Below, in pieces: positions 30,817-39,289 of a stretch of DNA of 64,000 bases (its first letter is position 1; each line of letters opens with the position of its first letter). The stretch covers positions 1-64,000 of the forward strand of contig JAWKVM010000017.1 of NCBI GenBank assembly GCA_041398025.1, in the 5' to 3' direction. The notes beneath the pieces are model-generated. The model did not search any database. It was not told the origin of the DNA and saw only the letters and a list, made by a program, of their open reading frames with translations. This DNA comes from JANQPX01 sp041398025 (lineage in GTDB: Bacteria > Pseudomonadota > Alphaproteobacteria > Geminicoccales > Geminicoccaceae). The position numbers were made by a program, and so were the translations under genes.

Positions 30817-32303
30817 CAGCCTGCAGCGATTGGCTTCAGAAAATTGTAGACATGATCTGAGAACAGAAAGAGAAGGAGGCAACCGAAAGCGGTAATACAG
30901 AGCGGCACGACGCAAAAAGGCGGCGCCTCCTCAATCCGCCAGCCGGCACCAGGCTGCGACTGATCGCCATTTCCGGATTGGTCTGGCGCCGGCATGAACG
31001 CGCGGACGGCGACAGGAATCAGATAGGCGACGTTCAGGACTGATGACACCATGAGAACGGCAACCAGCAGGGTATGGCCTGTCTCGGCCGCACCCAGGGC
31101 AAGTTGCCACTTGCTCCAGGCACCACCTGACGGCGGAAGTCCTATGATGCTGAGGGCGGCAATGCCGAAGGCGATGAAGGTAAAGGGCATGCGCCGACCC
31201 AATCCATGCATCTGGCTGATCTCGGTCTTGTGGGTCGCGACCATGATGGCGCCGGCGCAGAAGAAGAGGGTGATCTTGCCGAAGGCATGCATCGCGATAT
31301 GCATGGCACTGCCAATGGCACCCGTCGATGTCGCCAGCATGGCGCCCAGGACGACGTAGGAAAGCTGGCTGACGGTCGAGTAGGCGAGCCTGAGCTTTAG
31401 ATTGTCTTTTTGCATCGCCACGAGCGATGCGATGATGATGGTGGCACCGGCGATATAGGCAAGCCAGGAGCTGGCACCAGTCTCTGAAAGAAGGTCGATT
31501 CCAAAGATATAGATCGTGACCTTGAGCACGGAGAAGACGCCCGCCTTGACCACGGCGACGGCGTGGAGGAGAGCGCTCACCGGTGTCGGGGCGACCATGG
31601 CGGCAGGCAGCCATCGGTGGAAAGGCATGACCGCGGCTTTGCCGATTCCGAAGACGTAGAGGGCCATCAGAAAGGCTGCCATTCCGGCGGATATCTTGCC
31701 GTCGAGGATGCCGCCGTCGGTGAAGTCGAGGGTGCCGGCGATGACCCAGGTGTAGCCGATGGCGAACAGTTGGAAGCCGATCGACGTGCCGAGCAGGATG
31801 CCGAGATAGACCCGGCCGGCGCGTTTGGCTTCAGGCGTGCCGCTATGGGTGACGAGTGGGTAGGTGCAGACGCTGAGCACTTCGTAAAAAGTGAACAGCG
31901 TCAACATGTTGCCCGCGAGTGCGATGCCCATGGTGCTGGCGATCGCGAGCGCGAAGAAGGCGAAGAAGCGCGTCTGGTTCTGTTCGTGATGGCCGCGCAT
32001 GTAGCCGATCGCGTAGACCGAGGTGAGGATCCAGAGGTTGCTGGCGATGAGCGCGAAGGTGGCGCCGAGCGGCTCGACCTTGAAGGCGAGGCTGAGGCCC
32101 GGGAACATCTCGAGAAGCACCGCTTCCGGGCGCCCGCCGGCGCTGACGTCGGCGGCGACCACCAGGACGAGACAGAACAGGACGACAGCGGTCACCAGGG
32201 TGACGGTTTCGCGCAGATTCGGGCGGGAGCCGGTCAGCCAGACGAGCAGCGAACCGACGGCCGGAACGATCAGGCAGGCGATGATGGCGGTCTCGACGCT
32301 CAT
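30816..32303 (-). CDS. Monovalent cation/proton antiporter subunit D-like (second D-type)
   Basis: 495 residues, about 14 TM segments. Family motifs: TLFTFYEVLSVCTYPLVTHS (TM5 Glu), GIGKAAVMPFHRWLPAAMVA with PTPVSALLHAVAVVKAGVFS, and MHAFGKITLFFCAGAIM. These match MrpD/NuoM/NuoN proton-path residues. The start overlaps the previous D subunit's stop by four bases (ATGA). The 3' part is less GC-rich than the 5' part. Together with two others it makes three MrpD-type genes in the operon. Confidence 0.88.
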   Translation of the reverse strand: MSVETAIIACLIVPAVGSLLVWLTGSRPNLRETVTLVTAVVLFCLVLVVAADVSAGGRPEAVLLEMFPGLSLAFKVEPLGATFALIASNLWILTSVYAIGYMRGHHEQNQTRFFAFFALAIASTMGIALAGNMLTLFTFYEVLSVCTYPLVTHSGTPEAKRAGRVYLGILLGTSIGFQLFAIGYTWVIAGTLDFTDGGILDGKISAGMAAFLMALYVFGIGKAAVMPFHRWLPAAMVAPTPVSALLHAVAVVKAGVFSVLKVTIYIFGIDLLSETGASSWLAYIAGATIIIASLVAMQKDNLKLRLAYSTVSQLSYVVLGAMLATSTGAIGSAMHIAMHAFGKITLFFCAGAIMVATHKTEISQMHGLGRRMPFTFIAFGIAALSIIGLPPSGGAWSKWQLALGAAETGHTLLVAVLMVSSVLNVAYLIPVAVRAFMPAPDQSGNGDQSQPGAGWRIEEAPPFCVVPLCITAFGCLLLFLFSDHVYNFLKPIAAG

Positions 32304-33814
32304 GGCTGGACTCCCGACGTCTCGATCGGCGCGGCTGCGGGGGCGCCGATCAGGGCTTCGGCGGCGCTGAGCGCGATGTCCATGGTCCAGGTGGCGCTGA
32401 CGCCGAAGACGATGCAGGCGGCGGCGAGGAGAAGCATGGGGGCCTGCATGGCGATCGGTGCCTCGCGCACCTCGCCGCGGCCCTCGGGCGGGTCCTGGAA
32501 ATAGGCGGCTTCGATGATGCGCCAGCTATAGATGATCGCGAGAATGCCGCTGATCAGGATGGTGGCGACGGCGGGCCAGTTGCCGTTCTCGAACGCGCCT
32601 TCGATCAGATACCACTTGGTGACGAAGCCGACGGTGGTCGGGATGCCGATCAGGCTGAGCGCGCCGATCAGCAGCGCGGCCATGGTCACCGGCATCTGCC
32701 GGCCGAGGCCGGCGAGGTCGGAGACGGTGACGGCGCCGACCCGGGTGATGACGCAGCCGATCGCCATGAACAGCGCCGCCTTGGCCATGGCGTGGTTGAA
32801 GATGTGGATGATGCCGCCGGCGAGGCCGGCCGCATTGCCGAGGCCGATGCCGAGGATCATGTAGCCGATCTGCGACAGGCTGGAGTAGGCGAGCAGGCGT
32901 TTGACGTTGTCCTGGAAGATCGCGACCAGGGCGGCGGCGACCATGGAGAGCATGCCGAGCGCCACCAGGGCCTCGTCGATCGCGAAGCTCTCGAACAGGG
33001 CCTGCCCGCCGAACACCGTGTAGAGGATGCGGATCATCACATAGACCGACACCTTGGTCGCCGTGGCCGCGAGGAAGATGGTGACGGTGGTGGGCGCGAA
33101 GGCGTAGGCGTTGGGCAGCCAGAAATGCAGCGGGAACAAAGCGAGCTTCAGGCTGATGCCGACCAGGAGGAAGGCGAGCGCCGCTTCGATCACCTTCAGA
33201 TGCAGGATCGCCGGCAGGCGCGCCGCGAGGTCGGCCATGTTGAGGGTGCCGGTCATCATGTAGAGCGCGCCGACACCGATCACGTAGAAGGTGGCGCCGA
33301 TGGTGCCCATGATCAGGTAGTTGAAGGCGCCGGTGAGCGCGCGCTTGTCCCGCCCGAGGCTGATCAGGACGTAGGACGACAGCGACGAGATCTCGAGAAA
33401 CACGAAGAGGTTGAAGGCATCGCCGGTGATCGCGATGCCGAGCAGGCCGGTCAGGCAGAGCAGGTACATCACGTAGAAGAGATAGATGCGCTCTTCCGGC
33501 ACCTCCTGCTCGACGCTCTGCCGGGCAAAGGGCATGACCAGCGTGCCCATGCCGGCGACGATCACCAGGATGAAGGCGCTCAGCCGGTCGATGACATATT
33601 CGATGCCCCAGGGCGGCGGCCAATTGCCGAGGTCGTAGGTGATGGTGCCGTCCTGCAGCACCTGGCCGAGCAGCGAGAGCGAGATCAGGAAGGTGACCAC
33701 CGTGACCGCGGTCGCGAGCAGCCAGGCGGCGACGGCATGCCGCAGGATCAGGCAGACCGGGGCCGCCATCAGCGGGATGACGATCTGGAGAACGGGCAGA
33801 TGGCTCGAAATCAC
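32300..33814 (-). CDS. mnhD: Monovalent cation/proton antiporter subunit D (first D-type)
   Basis: 504 residues with the typical MrpD layout: FNLFVFLEISSLSSYVLISL (TM5 Glu), LALFPLHFWLPNAYAFAPTT (TM7-8 region with Lys/His equivalents) and IFNHAMAKAALFMAIG. It is the main proton- or cation-translocating unit of the Mrp complex in the inner membrane. ATG overlaps the mnhC stop by four bases. The gene has the high-GC codon use of the neighbouring upstream genes. Confidence 0.92.
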   Translation of the reverse strand: MISSHLPVLQIVIPLMAAPVCLILRHAVAAWLLATAVTVVTFLISLSLLGQVLQDGTITYDLGNWPPPWGIEYVIDRLSAFILVIVAGMGTLVMPFARQSVEQEVPEERIYLFYVMYLLCLTGLLGIAITGDAFNLFVFLEISSLSSYVLISLGRDKRALTGAFNYLIMGTIGATFYVIGVGALYMMTGTLNMADLAARLPAILHLKVIEAALAFLLVGISLKLALFPLHFWLPNAYAFAPTTVTIFLAATATKVSVYVMIRILYTVFGGQALFESFAIDEALVALGMLSMVAAALVAIFQDNVKRLLAYSSLSQIGYMILGIGLGNAAGLAGGIIHIFNHAMAKAALFMAIGCVITRVGAVTVSDLAGLGRQMPVTMAALLIGALSLIGIPTTVGFVTKWYLIEGAFENGNWPAVATILISGILAIIYSWRIIEAAYFQDPPEGRGEVREAPIAMQAPMLLLAAACIVFGVSATWTMDIALSAAEALIGAPAAAPIETSGVQP

Positions 33815-34167
33815 GGCATGTCCGCCTCTTGGCGCTCGATCTCCTCTTCCTCGATGGTGCCGTAGGCATCGCGGATGCGCACGATCAGCGCCAGGCCGAG
33901 CGACATGGTGGCCACGCCGACGACGATCGCGGTCAGGATCAGCACGTGAGGGAGCGGGTTGGTATAGACCTGATAGCGGTCGTCCAGGATGGGTGCTGCG
34001 CCGCCGTCCACCTTGCTCATCGAGATGTAGAGGAGAAAGACCGAGACCTGAAAGACGTTCAGGCCGAAGATCTTCTTCACCAGATTGCCCTGGGCGATGA
34101 CCACGTAGAAGCCGATCATCATCAGGATGATCGCGATCCAGTAGTTGAAGACGCCCGGAAACTCCAT
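33811..34167 (-). CDS. mnhC: Cation:proton antiporter subunit C (MnhC/MrpC, NuoK-like)
   Basis: 118 residues with three TM helices. NLVKKIFGLNVFQVSVFLLY, the loop SKVDGGAAPI and NPLPHVLILTAIVVGVATMS are the family signature, related to NuoK. The in-frame ATG at 34200 would overlap mnhB's end; the ATG at 34167 (MEFPGVFNYW) gives the usual length. Acidic tail (GTIEEEEIERQEADMP). Confidence 0.92.
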   Translation of the reverse strand: MEFPGVFNYWIAIILMMIGFYVVIAQGNLVKKIFGLNVFQVSVFLLYISMSKVDGGAAPILDDRYQVYTNPLPHVLILTAIVVGVATMSLGLALIVRIRDAYGTIEEEEIERQEADMP

Positions 34168-34171
34168 CGCC

Positions 34172-34606
34172 TCAGCCCTCCTCGTCCAGCGGCCGGTCAT
34201 GGCCGGCGAAGGTGAGGTAGATGGTGATCATGGCCGCGGCGACCGTCGTGCCGACACCGAACTCGATCAGGAGAATGCCGAGATGCTGGCCGTGGACGGG
34301 ATCATGGGCGAGGACGTTGTAGTCGAGATACTGGCCGCCCAGCAGGATCCCGGCGACGCCGACACCGGCGTAGAGCAGGACGCCGAAGGCGAGGCAGATC
34401 CTGATGATGCCGGGCGCCACCACCCGGCGCGCGCGGTGCGTGCCGAACAGCAGGCCGTAGACGATGAAGGCCGAGGCGAAGATGACGCCGGCCTGAAAGC
34501 CGCCGCCCGGTCCGTAGTCGCCGTGGAACTGCACATAGAGCGCGAACAGCATGATCGCCGGGATCAGCAGCTTGACCGTGATCCGAAGGATCGATTTGCC
34601 GATCAT
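34172..34606 (-). CDS. mnhB: Na+/H+ antiporter subunit B (MnhB/MrpB)
   Basis: 144 residues. FHGDYGPGGGFQAGVIFASA and LLIEFGVGTTVAAAMITIYL are characteristic of the MnhB domain. Four TM helices are expected. The start overlaps the stop of the MrpA-C-like gene (ATGA). It is an essential accessory membrane subunit of the Mrp complex. Confidence 0.93.
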   Translation of the reverse strand: MIGKSILRITVKLLIPAIMLFALYVQFHGDYGPGGGFQAGVIFASAFIVYGLLFGTHRARRVVAPGIIRICLAFGVLLYAGVGVAGILLGGQYLDYNVLAHDPVHGQHLGILLIEFGVGTTVAAAMITIYLTFAGHDRPLDEEG

Positions 34607-35172
34607 CGGTCCGACTCCGCGCCGCGCGCGCCGGCGCCAGGCTTGGCGCGGCGCCGGCGGCCGAGCAGGGCGAGCACGCCGCAGGCAGCCGTGAAGATCA
34701 CCGTGGTCTCGCCCAGCGTATCGTAGCCGCGGTAGCTCGCGAGCACCGAGGTCACGATATTGGGAACCCCGATCTCCTCGCCGGACTTCTCGATGTAGCG
34801 CGGCGCCACATGCTTGTTGATCGGCGCCTCGGGATCGCCGAATCTCGGCATGTCGAAGGTGGCGTTGATCAGAATGACGCCGGTGAGCATGACCACGAGA
34901 AAGGGACCGATGTGGCTGCGCTGGCTCGGCGCCTCGTTGGTCTCGCCGGTCAGCGACAGCGCGACGATGCCGAGAACCGTCGCGATGCCGGCCCCGACCG
35001 CCGCCTCGGTGAAGGCGACGTCGACCGCGTCCATGACCACGTAGAGCACGGCGGCCGTCAGGCTGAAGATGCCGGACAGCATGACGATCGCGAAGAGATT
35101 GCGGATGAAGACGAAGCCGAGCGCCGTCGCCACCATGATCACCAGGAGCGCCATGTCGATCACCTCGATCAT
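34603..35172 (-). CDS. MrpA C-terminal-like subunit (DUF4040, MbhD/MbhE-like)
   Basis: 189 residues with five to six TM helices. DAVDVAFTEAAVGAGIATVL is the MbhD/DUF4040 motif that in Bacillus lies in the C-terminal part of MrpA; the second half (YRGYDTLGETTVIFTAACGV) matches the MbhE part. Here this part is a separate gene and no NuoL-like N-terminal MrpA part exists in the operon. This is the arrangement known from archaeal Mbh/Mrp modules. A basic tail (GRRRRAKPGAGARGAES) is present. Confidence 0.88.
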   Translation of the reverse strand: MIEVIDMALLVIMVATALGFVFIRNLFAIVMLSGIFSLTAAVLYVVMDAVDVAFTEAAVGAGIATVLGIVALSLTGETNEAPSQRSHIGPFLVVMLTGVILINATFDMPRFGDPEAPINKHVAPRYIEKSGEEIGVPNIVTSVLASYRGYDTLGETTVIFTAACGVLALLGRRRRAKPGAGARGAESDR

Positions 35173-35498
35173 GGCGCCTCTCCCCCCTCGTCGTCCTCGT
35201 GAAGGACCGGCTTGAGGCCGGCGTTCAGCGCGGCCTGGGCGAGAGCGTGGGTGACGGCGGGCCCGGTATAGAGAACGAAGACGATGATCAGGAACAGCTT
35301 GAAGCTGATCAGGCTGAAGCCGCCCTGGACCATCAGGCCGATGACGATCAGGCCCAGGCCGAGCGTATCCACCATGCCCGCCGCGTGCATGCGCGCGAAC
35401 ATGTCCGGCAGCTTGAGCAGGCCATAGCTGCCGATCAGCATGCTGACGATGCCGCCTGCGAGGCAGAAGAAGGTCACGATATCCGCGAGAACGGCCAT
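35169..35498 (-). CDS. mnhG: Monovalent cation/proton antiporter subunit G (MnhG)
   Basis: 109 residues with three TM segments. GSYGLLKLPDMFARMHAAGM, with the conserved RxHAAG, and LIVFVLYTGPAVTHALAQAA-type residues identify MnhG/PhaG. ATG at 35498 overlaps the mnhF stop. Acidic C-terminus (HEDDEGGEAP). Confidence 0.92.
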   Translation of the reverse strand: MAVLADIVTFFCLAGGIVSMLIGSYGLLKLPDMFARMHAAGMVDTLGLGLIVIGLMVQGGFSLISFKLFLIIVFVLYTGPAVTHALAQAALNAGLKPVLHEDDEGGEAP

Positions 35499-35785
35499 CA
35501 GATATCGTCCCAATCCTGCTCTTCGATCGGGGCGTTGAAATTGGTGAACACGCAATATTTGGTGACCGCGATCGTCCCGATGAAATTGATCAGGGCGTAG
35601 ACCAGCGCGATGTCGAGGAATTCCGGACGGTCGATCAGAAAGCCGAGCAGCGCGATCAGCACCACGGTCAGGGTGCCGAACAGATTGACGGCGAGAATGC
35701 GGTCGAACACCGAGGGGCCCATGAGGGCGCGGGCAAGCGCCATCGCCATGATCACCAGGATCGCGATCGAGGCGGCCCCGAACAT
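35498..35785 (-). CDS. mnhF: Monovalent cation/proton antiporter subunit F (MnhF)
   Basis: 95 residues with three TM helices. ARALMGPSVFDRILAVNLFG and ALVYALINFIGTIAVTKYCV are typical of MnhF/PhaF (the GPSxxDRxLAxN motif). ATG overlaps the mnhE stop by one base. Part of the E-F-G head of the operon. Confidence 0.93.
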   Translation of the reverse strand: MFGAASIAILVIMAMALARALMGPSVFDRILAVNLFGTLTVVLIALLGFLIDRPEFLDIALVYALINFIGTIAVTKYCVFTNFNAPIEEQDWDDI

Positions 35786-36267
35786 CAGCTCTCGCCCTCG
35801 ACGCCGGTCACCCGCCGGTCCATCTCACCGGTGCCGAGCCCTTCCCGGGCCCCAGGCGTCAAGGCGTGGATGGTCAGGGCGTCACCGTCCATGCCGATGG
35901 TGACCGTGCCGGGGGTCAGGGTGATCGAGTTGGCGTAGATGGTCCTGCCGAGATCGGTCTTCTGCGAGGCCTTGATGGTGAACACGCTCGGCCGGACATC
36001 GTCGGTCAGCCCGAGGATCGCCTTGGCGACGTCGATATTGGCGACCACGATTTCCTTGATCAGCCAGGGCCAGTAGATCAGACCGCGCAGCGCCAGATGG
36101 ATCGGATGCCCTTCCCTGTCGGTCACCCGCATGCGCGTGCTGACCACCAGGGTGAGCACCACCGACGCCAGGCCCAGGCTGATCAGCAGACTATCGTGCC
36201 AATGGCCGGACAGCAGCAGCCACAGCACCGACAAAACCACCGCCAGACTGATGATCTGAAGCAACAA
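35785..36267 (-). CDS. mnhE: Na+/H+ antiporter subunit E (MnhE)
   Basis: About 161 residues. Two N-terminal TM helices (LAVVLSVLWLLLSG, ISLGLASVVLTLVV), then YWPWLIKEIVVANIDVAKAI and ANSITLTPGTVTIGMDGDAL, which define MnhE. There is no ATG near the beginning: TTG at 36267 or 36264 follows GGGGAG (36276-36271) and is the likely start; a GTG at 36303 is in frame farther up. First gene of the minus-strand operon, with an A/T-rich region of 230 bases upstream that probably holds the promoter. Confidence 0.88.
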   Translation of the reverse strand: MLLQIISLAVVLSVLWLLLSGHWHDSLLISLGLASVVLTLVVSTRMRVTDREGHPIHLALRGLIYWPWLIKEIVVANIDVAKAILGLTDDVRPSVFTIKASQKTDLGRTIYANSITLTPGTVTIGMDGDALTIHALTPGAREGLGTGEMDRRVTGVEGES

Positions 36268-36532
36268 GCACTCCCCGCGCGGCTCGCCCCGCACAATCCT
36301 CACAGCGCATTTCTACAACCTATCAGGAGGAAACCTTAGCGACACCCCGCCAAGACCACCAGCCCTACTTTTCACCTCTGTTCCTGACTCAAAATCCCTA
36401 ATGTTTAGTTACCAAAAGTAGAATTTTCGACGCCACTTCGCCCGAGAGGGGAATTTTACGATCGATGGCGCTCTCGACATGCGAGCTTTTGCCGCAACCC
36501 TGCGTAGTTCCCGAAATCACCGACAGACCCTC

Positions 36533-36922
36533 TCACCGCGCCACCTCGTAGCTCAGTACCAGCTCGTCGCCGACCTTGCCGCGCAGACCCCAATGCCGTC
36601 TCGGGGTCTCGAACAGCGTGATTTCGAGATCGATCGCCCTGATGCCGACCTCCTCGCCGATGCGCGCCATCAGCGACGTCAGGAACGCCCGCTTGGTGTC
36701 CTCGCCGCGCCCCTCGAACAGGCTCACTTCGATGATGGTGTAGGCGGAACTGCGATCGGGCGGATGGATGAAATCGTCGCGCTCGAGGCCGATGAACCGA
36801 TGGAAGCGCTTGTCCTCCGGCAGGCCGAGCACCTGCATCGCCGTCGCGTGGATCGCCTCGGAAAGCGGCGCGCGCACGCGGCTGAGATGCGCACGCTCGC
36901 CGTAGATCTTGATCTGGGCCAT
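36533..36922 (-). CDS. Tautomerase-family protein
   Basis: 129 residues beginning MAQIKIYGERAHLSRVRAPL and containing LGLPEDKRFHRFIGLERDDF, YTIIEVSLFEGRGEDTKRAF and EITLFETPRRHWGLRGKVGD. These match a tautomerase-like (Tautomerase_2 type) family. The residue after Met is Ala, whereas classic 4-oxalocrotonate tautomerases have a catalytic Pro1, so activity may differ. Single gene, divergent from the CaCA exchanger. Confidence 0.8.
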   Translation of the reverse strand: MAQIKIYGERAHLSRVRAPLSEAIHATAMQVLGLPEDKRFHRFIGLERDDFIHPPDRSSAYTIIEVSLFEGRGEDTKRAFLTSLMARIGEEVGIRAIDLEITLFETPRRHWGLRGKVGDELVLSYEVAR

Positions 36923-37108
36923 GGCTCGCTCCTTTTGCCCGGGAGCTTTAGCACGGCCTGTCACCGAAGGGACATGACGGGAATGGACATGGCCGGTCGA
37001 ACGCGCGCTCGTCGCCGCCTTGCGTTTCGACCAGGGGCACCCCAGATGCCGACCTGACGGTCGAGCGCCGATGTGGCCATCACCCCTGCCGTCAGCTTGG
37101 GAGATCAC

Positions 37109-38056
37109 GTGTTCTGGGAACTGGTCATCGGCCTGATCCTGATGCTCGTCGGCGGCGAGTGGCTGGTGCGCGGCGGCGTCGCGCTCGCGGAGCGCGCAGG
37201 CGTGTCGCCGCTGATGATCGGCGTCACCCTGATCGGCTTCGGCACCTCGGCGCCCGAGCTTGCCACCTGCATCGATGCCGCCCTTGCCGGCGCTCCCGGG
37301 CTCGCCGTCGGCAATGTCATCGGCTCCAACATCGCCAATGTGCTGCTGATCCTGGCCGCAGGGGCCCTCCTGTATCCCATCGCCGCGGAACCGAAGGCGC
37401 TGCGGCGGGACGGCCCGGTGCTCCTCGCCTCGGCGCTGATCTGCCTCGGGCTGGTCTACAGCGGTCAGGTCGGACGCTGGGTGGGCGGCATCCTGGTGAT
37501 CCTGCTGATCGTCTATCTGCTGCTGACCGCGCTCGACGACCGCCGGCGCACCGCCAGGGTGAGCGAGGCGCTCTCGGGCAGCGGCGAGCGGAAGCCGGCG
37601 GCGCTCGCGCTGATCGGCCATCTTGCGCTCACCCTGCTCGGGCTCGCCTGCGTGCTGATCGGGGCCCATCTGCTGGTGGCGGGCGCGGTCGCGTTCGCCG
37701 GCAGCCTCGGCGTGAGCGAGGCGGTGATCGGGCTCACGCTGGTCGCGGTCGGCACCTCGCTGCCGGAGCTGACGACCACGGCGATCGCCTCGGCGAAGCG
37801 TCAGGGTGCCATGGCGTTCGGCAATGTCATCGGCAGCAACATCTTCAACTCGCTCGGGATTCTCGGGGCCACCGCGCTGGTGCAGCCGATCGAGATGCCG
37901 GCGGAAGTCGCGGGTTTCGACATCTGGGTGATGCTCGCCGCGACCCTGGCGCTCCTGGTGTTCGCGACCACCCACTGGCGCATCAGCCGGCGCGAGGGGG
38001 CGGTCCTGCTGCTCGGCTATGCCGCCTATATCGGCTGGCATGCGGGCGGCATCTAA
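37109..38056 (+). CDS. Calcium/sodium antiporter (CaCA, YrbG-type)
   Basis: About 315 residues with ten hydrophobic helices in two inverted halves. The two alpha repeats are clear: GFGTSAPELA with GNVIGSNIANVLLIL, and AVGTSLPELTTT with GNVIGSNIFNSLGILG. The acidic residues in the PEL motifs bind the cations. GTG at 37109 is chosen since TGGGAG lies five bases upstream; a GTG at 37073 is the alternative. A short hydrophilic loop (DDRRRTARVSEALSG) separates the halves. Confidence 0.9.
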   Translation: MFWELVIGLILMLVGGEWLVRGGVALAERAGVSPLMIGVTLIGFGTSAPELATCIDAALAGAPGLAVGNVIGSNIANVLLILAAGALLYPIAAEPKALRRDGPVLLASALICLGLVYSGQVGRWVGGILVILLIVYLLLTALDDRRRTARVSEALSGSGERKPAALALIGHLALTLLGLACVLIGAHLLVAGAVAFAGSLGVSEAVIGLTLVAVGTSLPELTTTAIASAKRQGAMAFGNVIGSNIFNSLGILGATALVQPIEMPAEVAGFDIWVMLAATLALLVFATTHWRISRREGAVLLLGYAAYIGWHAGGI

Positions 38057-38213
38057 GCGGACGGAATTTCTTACAATCCCTGCAAGTCTTGTAAATTTTC
38101 AGAGACATCTTTGGAGAAACCCAAAAAAATATTCTCTTATTAATCATCAATTTACATGACTGGCACGCGCCTTGCTTCAAAACCCCGGGTTGATTCATTA
38201 TCGGAGGGGTTCG

Positions 38214-38996
38214 ATGCATAGTCGTTTGACGGGTGCCCTGGCAGGCCTGGCCCTGCTCGGGCTGGCGGGGACGGCGGAGGCGGTGCCGGTGGATCTCGAG
38301 CTGTCGCTGGTGGTCGACAGCTCGGGCAGCATCAGCGGCAGCGAGTTCAATCAGCAGATCGGCGGCTACTCCGCGGCGTTCCGCCAGACGGCGGTGATCG
38401 AGTCGATCGTGAACAGCCCGAACGGCATCGCGGTCAACACCATCCTGTTCGCGTCGACCGCGAGCGAGGTGATCGGGTATCAGCATCTGCAGACCGAGCA
38501 GGACGTGCTCGACTTCGCGGATCAGCTCGACGAGATCGACCGGATCACCGGCGGCACCGACATCGCCGCGGGCATCGATCTCGCCGTCGAGTCGCTCAAC
38601 AGCAATGCGTTCGAGAGCGGCAACATCATCATCGACGTTTCCGGCGACGGTCCGCAGAACGAGTTCGGCGACCCCGCGGCGTCCCGGGATGCGGCCTTCA
38701 CCGCGGGCGTGTCGCGCATCAACGGCATCGCGATCGGCGACGACGACCTGGTCGCCTTCTATCAGTCGAACGTGGTCGGCGGGGTCGATTCCTTCGTCCT
38801 GCAGGCGGACGGCTTCGACGACTTCGACGCGGCGATCGCGCGCAAGATCGAGATCGAGGTCGGCGCCGACCCGGATCCGGACCCGCAGCCCGATCCGGAT
38901 CAGCCGACGTCGGTCGCGGCACCCGGGGCGATCGGCATGATCGGCTTCGGCGTGTTCGCGCTCGGCTGGGTGATGCGCCGGCGGCCCAGGGCCTGA
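38214..38996 (+). CDS. DUF1194/VWA-domain protein with PEP-CTERM-like sorting tail
   Basis: 260 residues. Signal peptide (MHSRLTGALAGLALLGLAGT, cleaved near AEA), then a von Willebrand A domain with MIDAS motif VVDSSGSIS and TGGTDIAAGID, then a DP-rich spacer (PDPDPQPDPDQP). The C-terminus has a short motif VAAPG, a hydrophobic helix (GMIGFGVFALGWVM) and basic RRRPRA. This three-part tail is that of PEP-CTERM or VPLPA-CTERM proteins processed by exosortase. GGAGG precedes the ATG. Monocistronic with a terminator after it. Confidence 0.85.
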   Translation: MHSRLTGALAGLALLGLAGTAEAVPVDLELSLVVDSSGSISGSEFNQQIGGYSAAFRQTAVIESIVNSPNGIAVNTILFASTASEVIGYQHLQTEQDVLDFADQLDEIDRITGGTDIAAGIDLAVESLNSNAFESGNIIIDVSGDGPQNEFGDPAASRDAAFTAGVSRINGIAIGDDDLVAFYQSNVVGGVDSFVLQADGFDDFDAAIARKIEIEVGADPDPDPQPDPDQPTSVAAPGAIGMIGFGVFALGWVMRRRPRA

Positions 38997-39045
38997 GCCG
39001 GGACGGCTGAGCCTCCGCTCGCTGCGGAGCGCCACGGACGAGGAA

Positions 39046-39076
39046 GGGGCGGGGCTTCGGCACCGCCCTTTTTTCT
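39046..39076 (+). terminator. Intrinsic terminator after the VWA gene
   Basis: GGGCGG (39046-39052 region) pairs with CCGCCC around GGCTTCGGCA and is followed by TTTTTTC. A second stem (CTCCGCTCGCTGCGGAG) lies just upstream. Confidence 0.75.
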
Positions 39077-39289
39077 TGGCGCGCGCGGACGGTTCCGTCC
39101 GGTTTTCGCGAGCAGGGGTTTGACGCGCCGCGGCGGAGCGATCAGAAAGGAGGGGGATCGTCGCCCTCGCAGCAAGGGCTTTTTGCCTGATCGCCGCCCG
39201 ATTTCGGGGGGACGCCAGAACGAACACTGTCTGCGGCACACCGCCGGATCGCCCGGGATCCGTGGGGTTGGACGACGTCGGGAGGTGCG

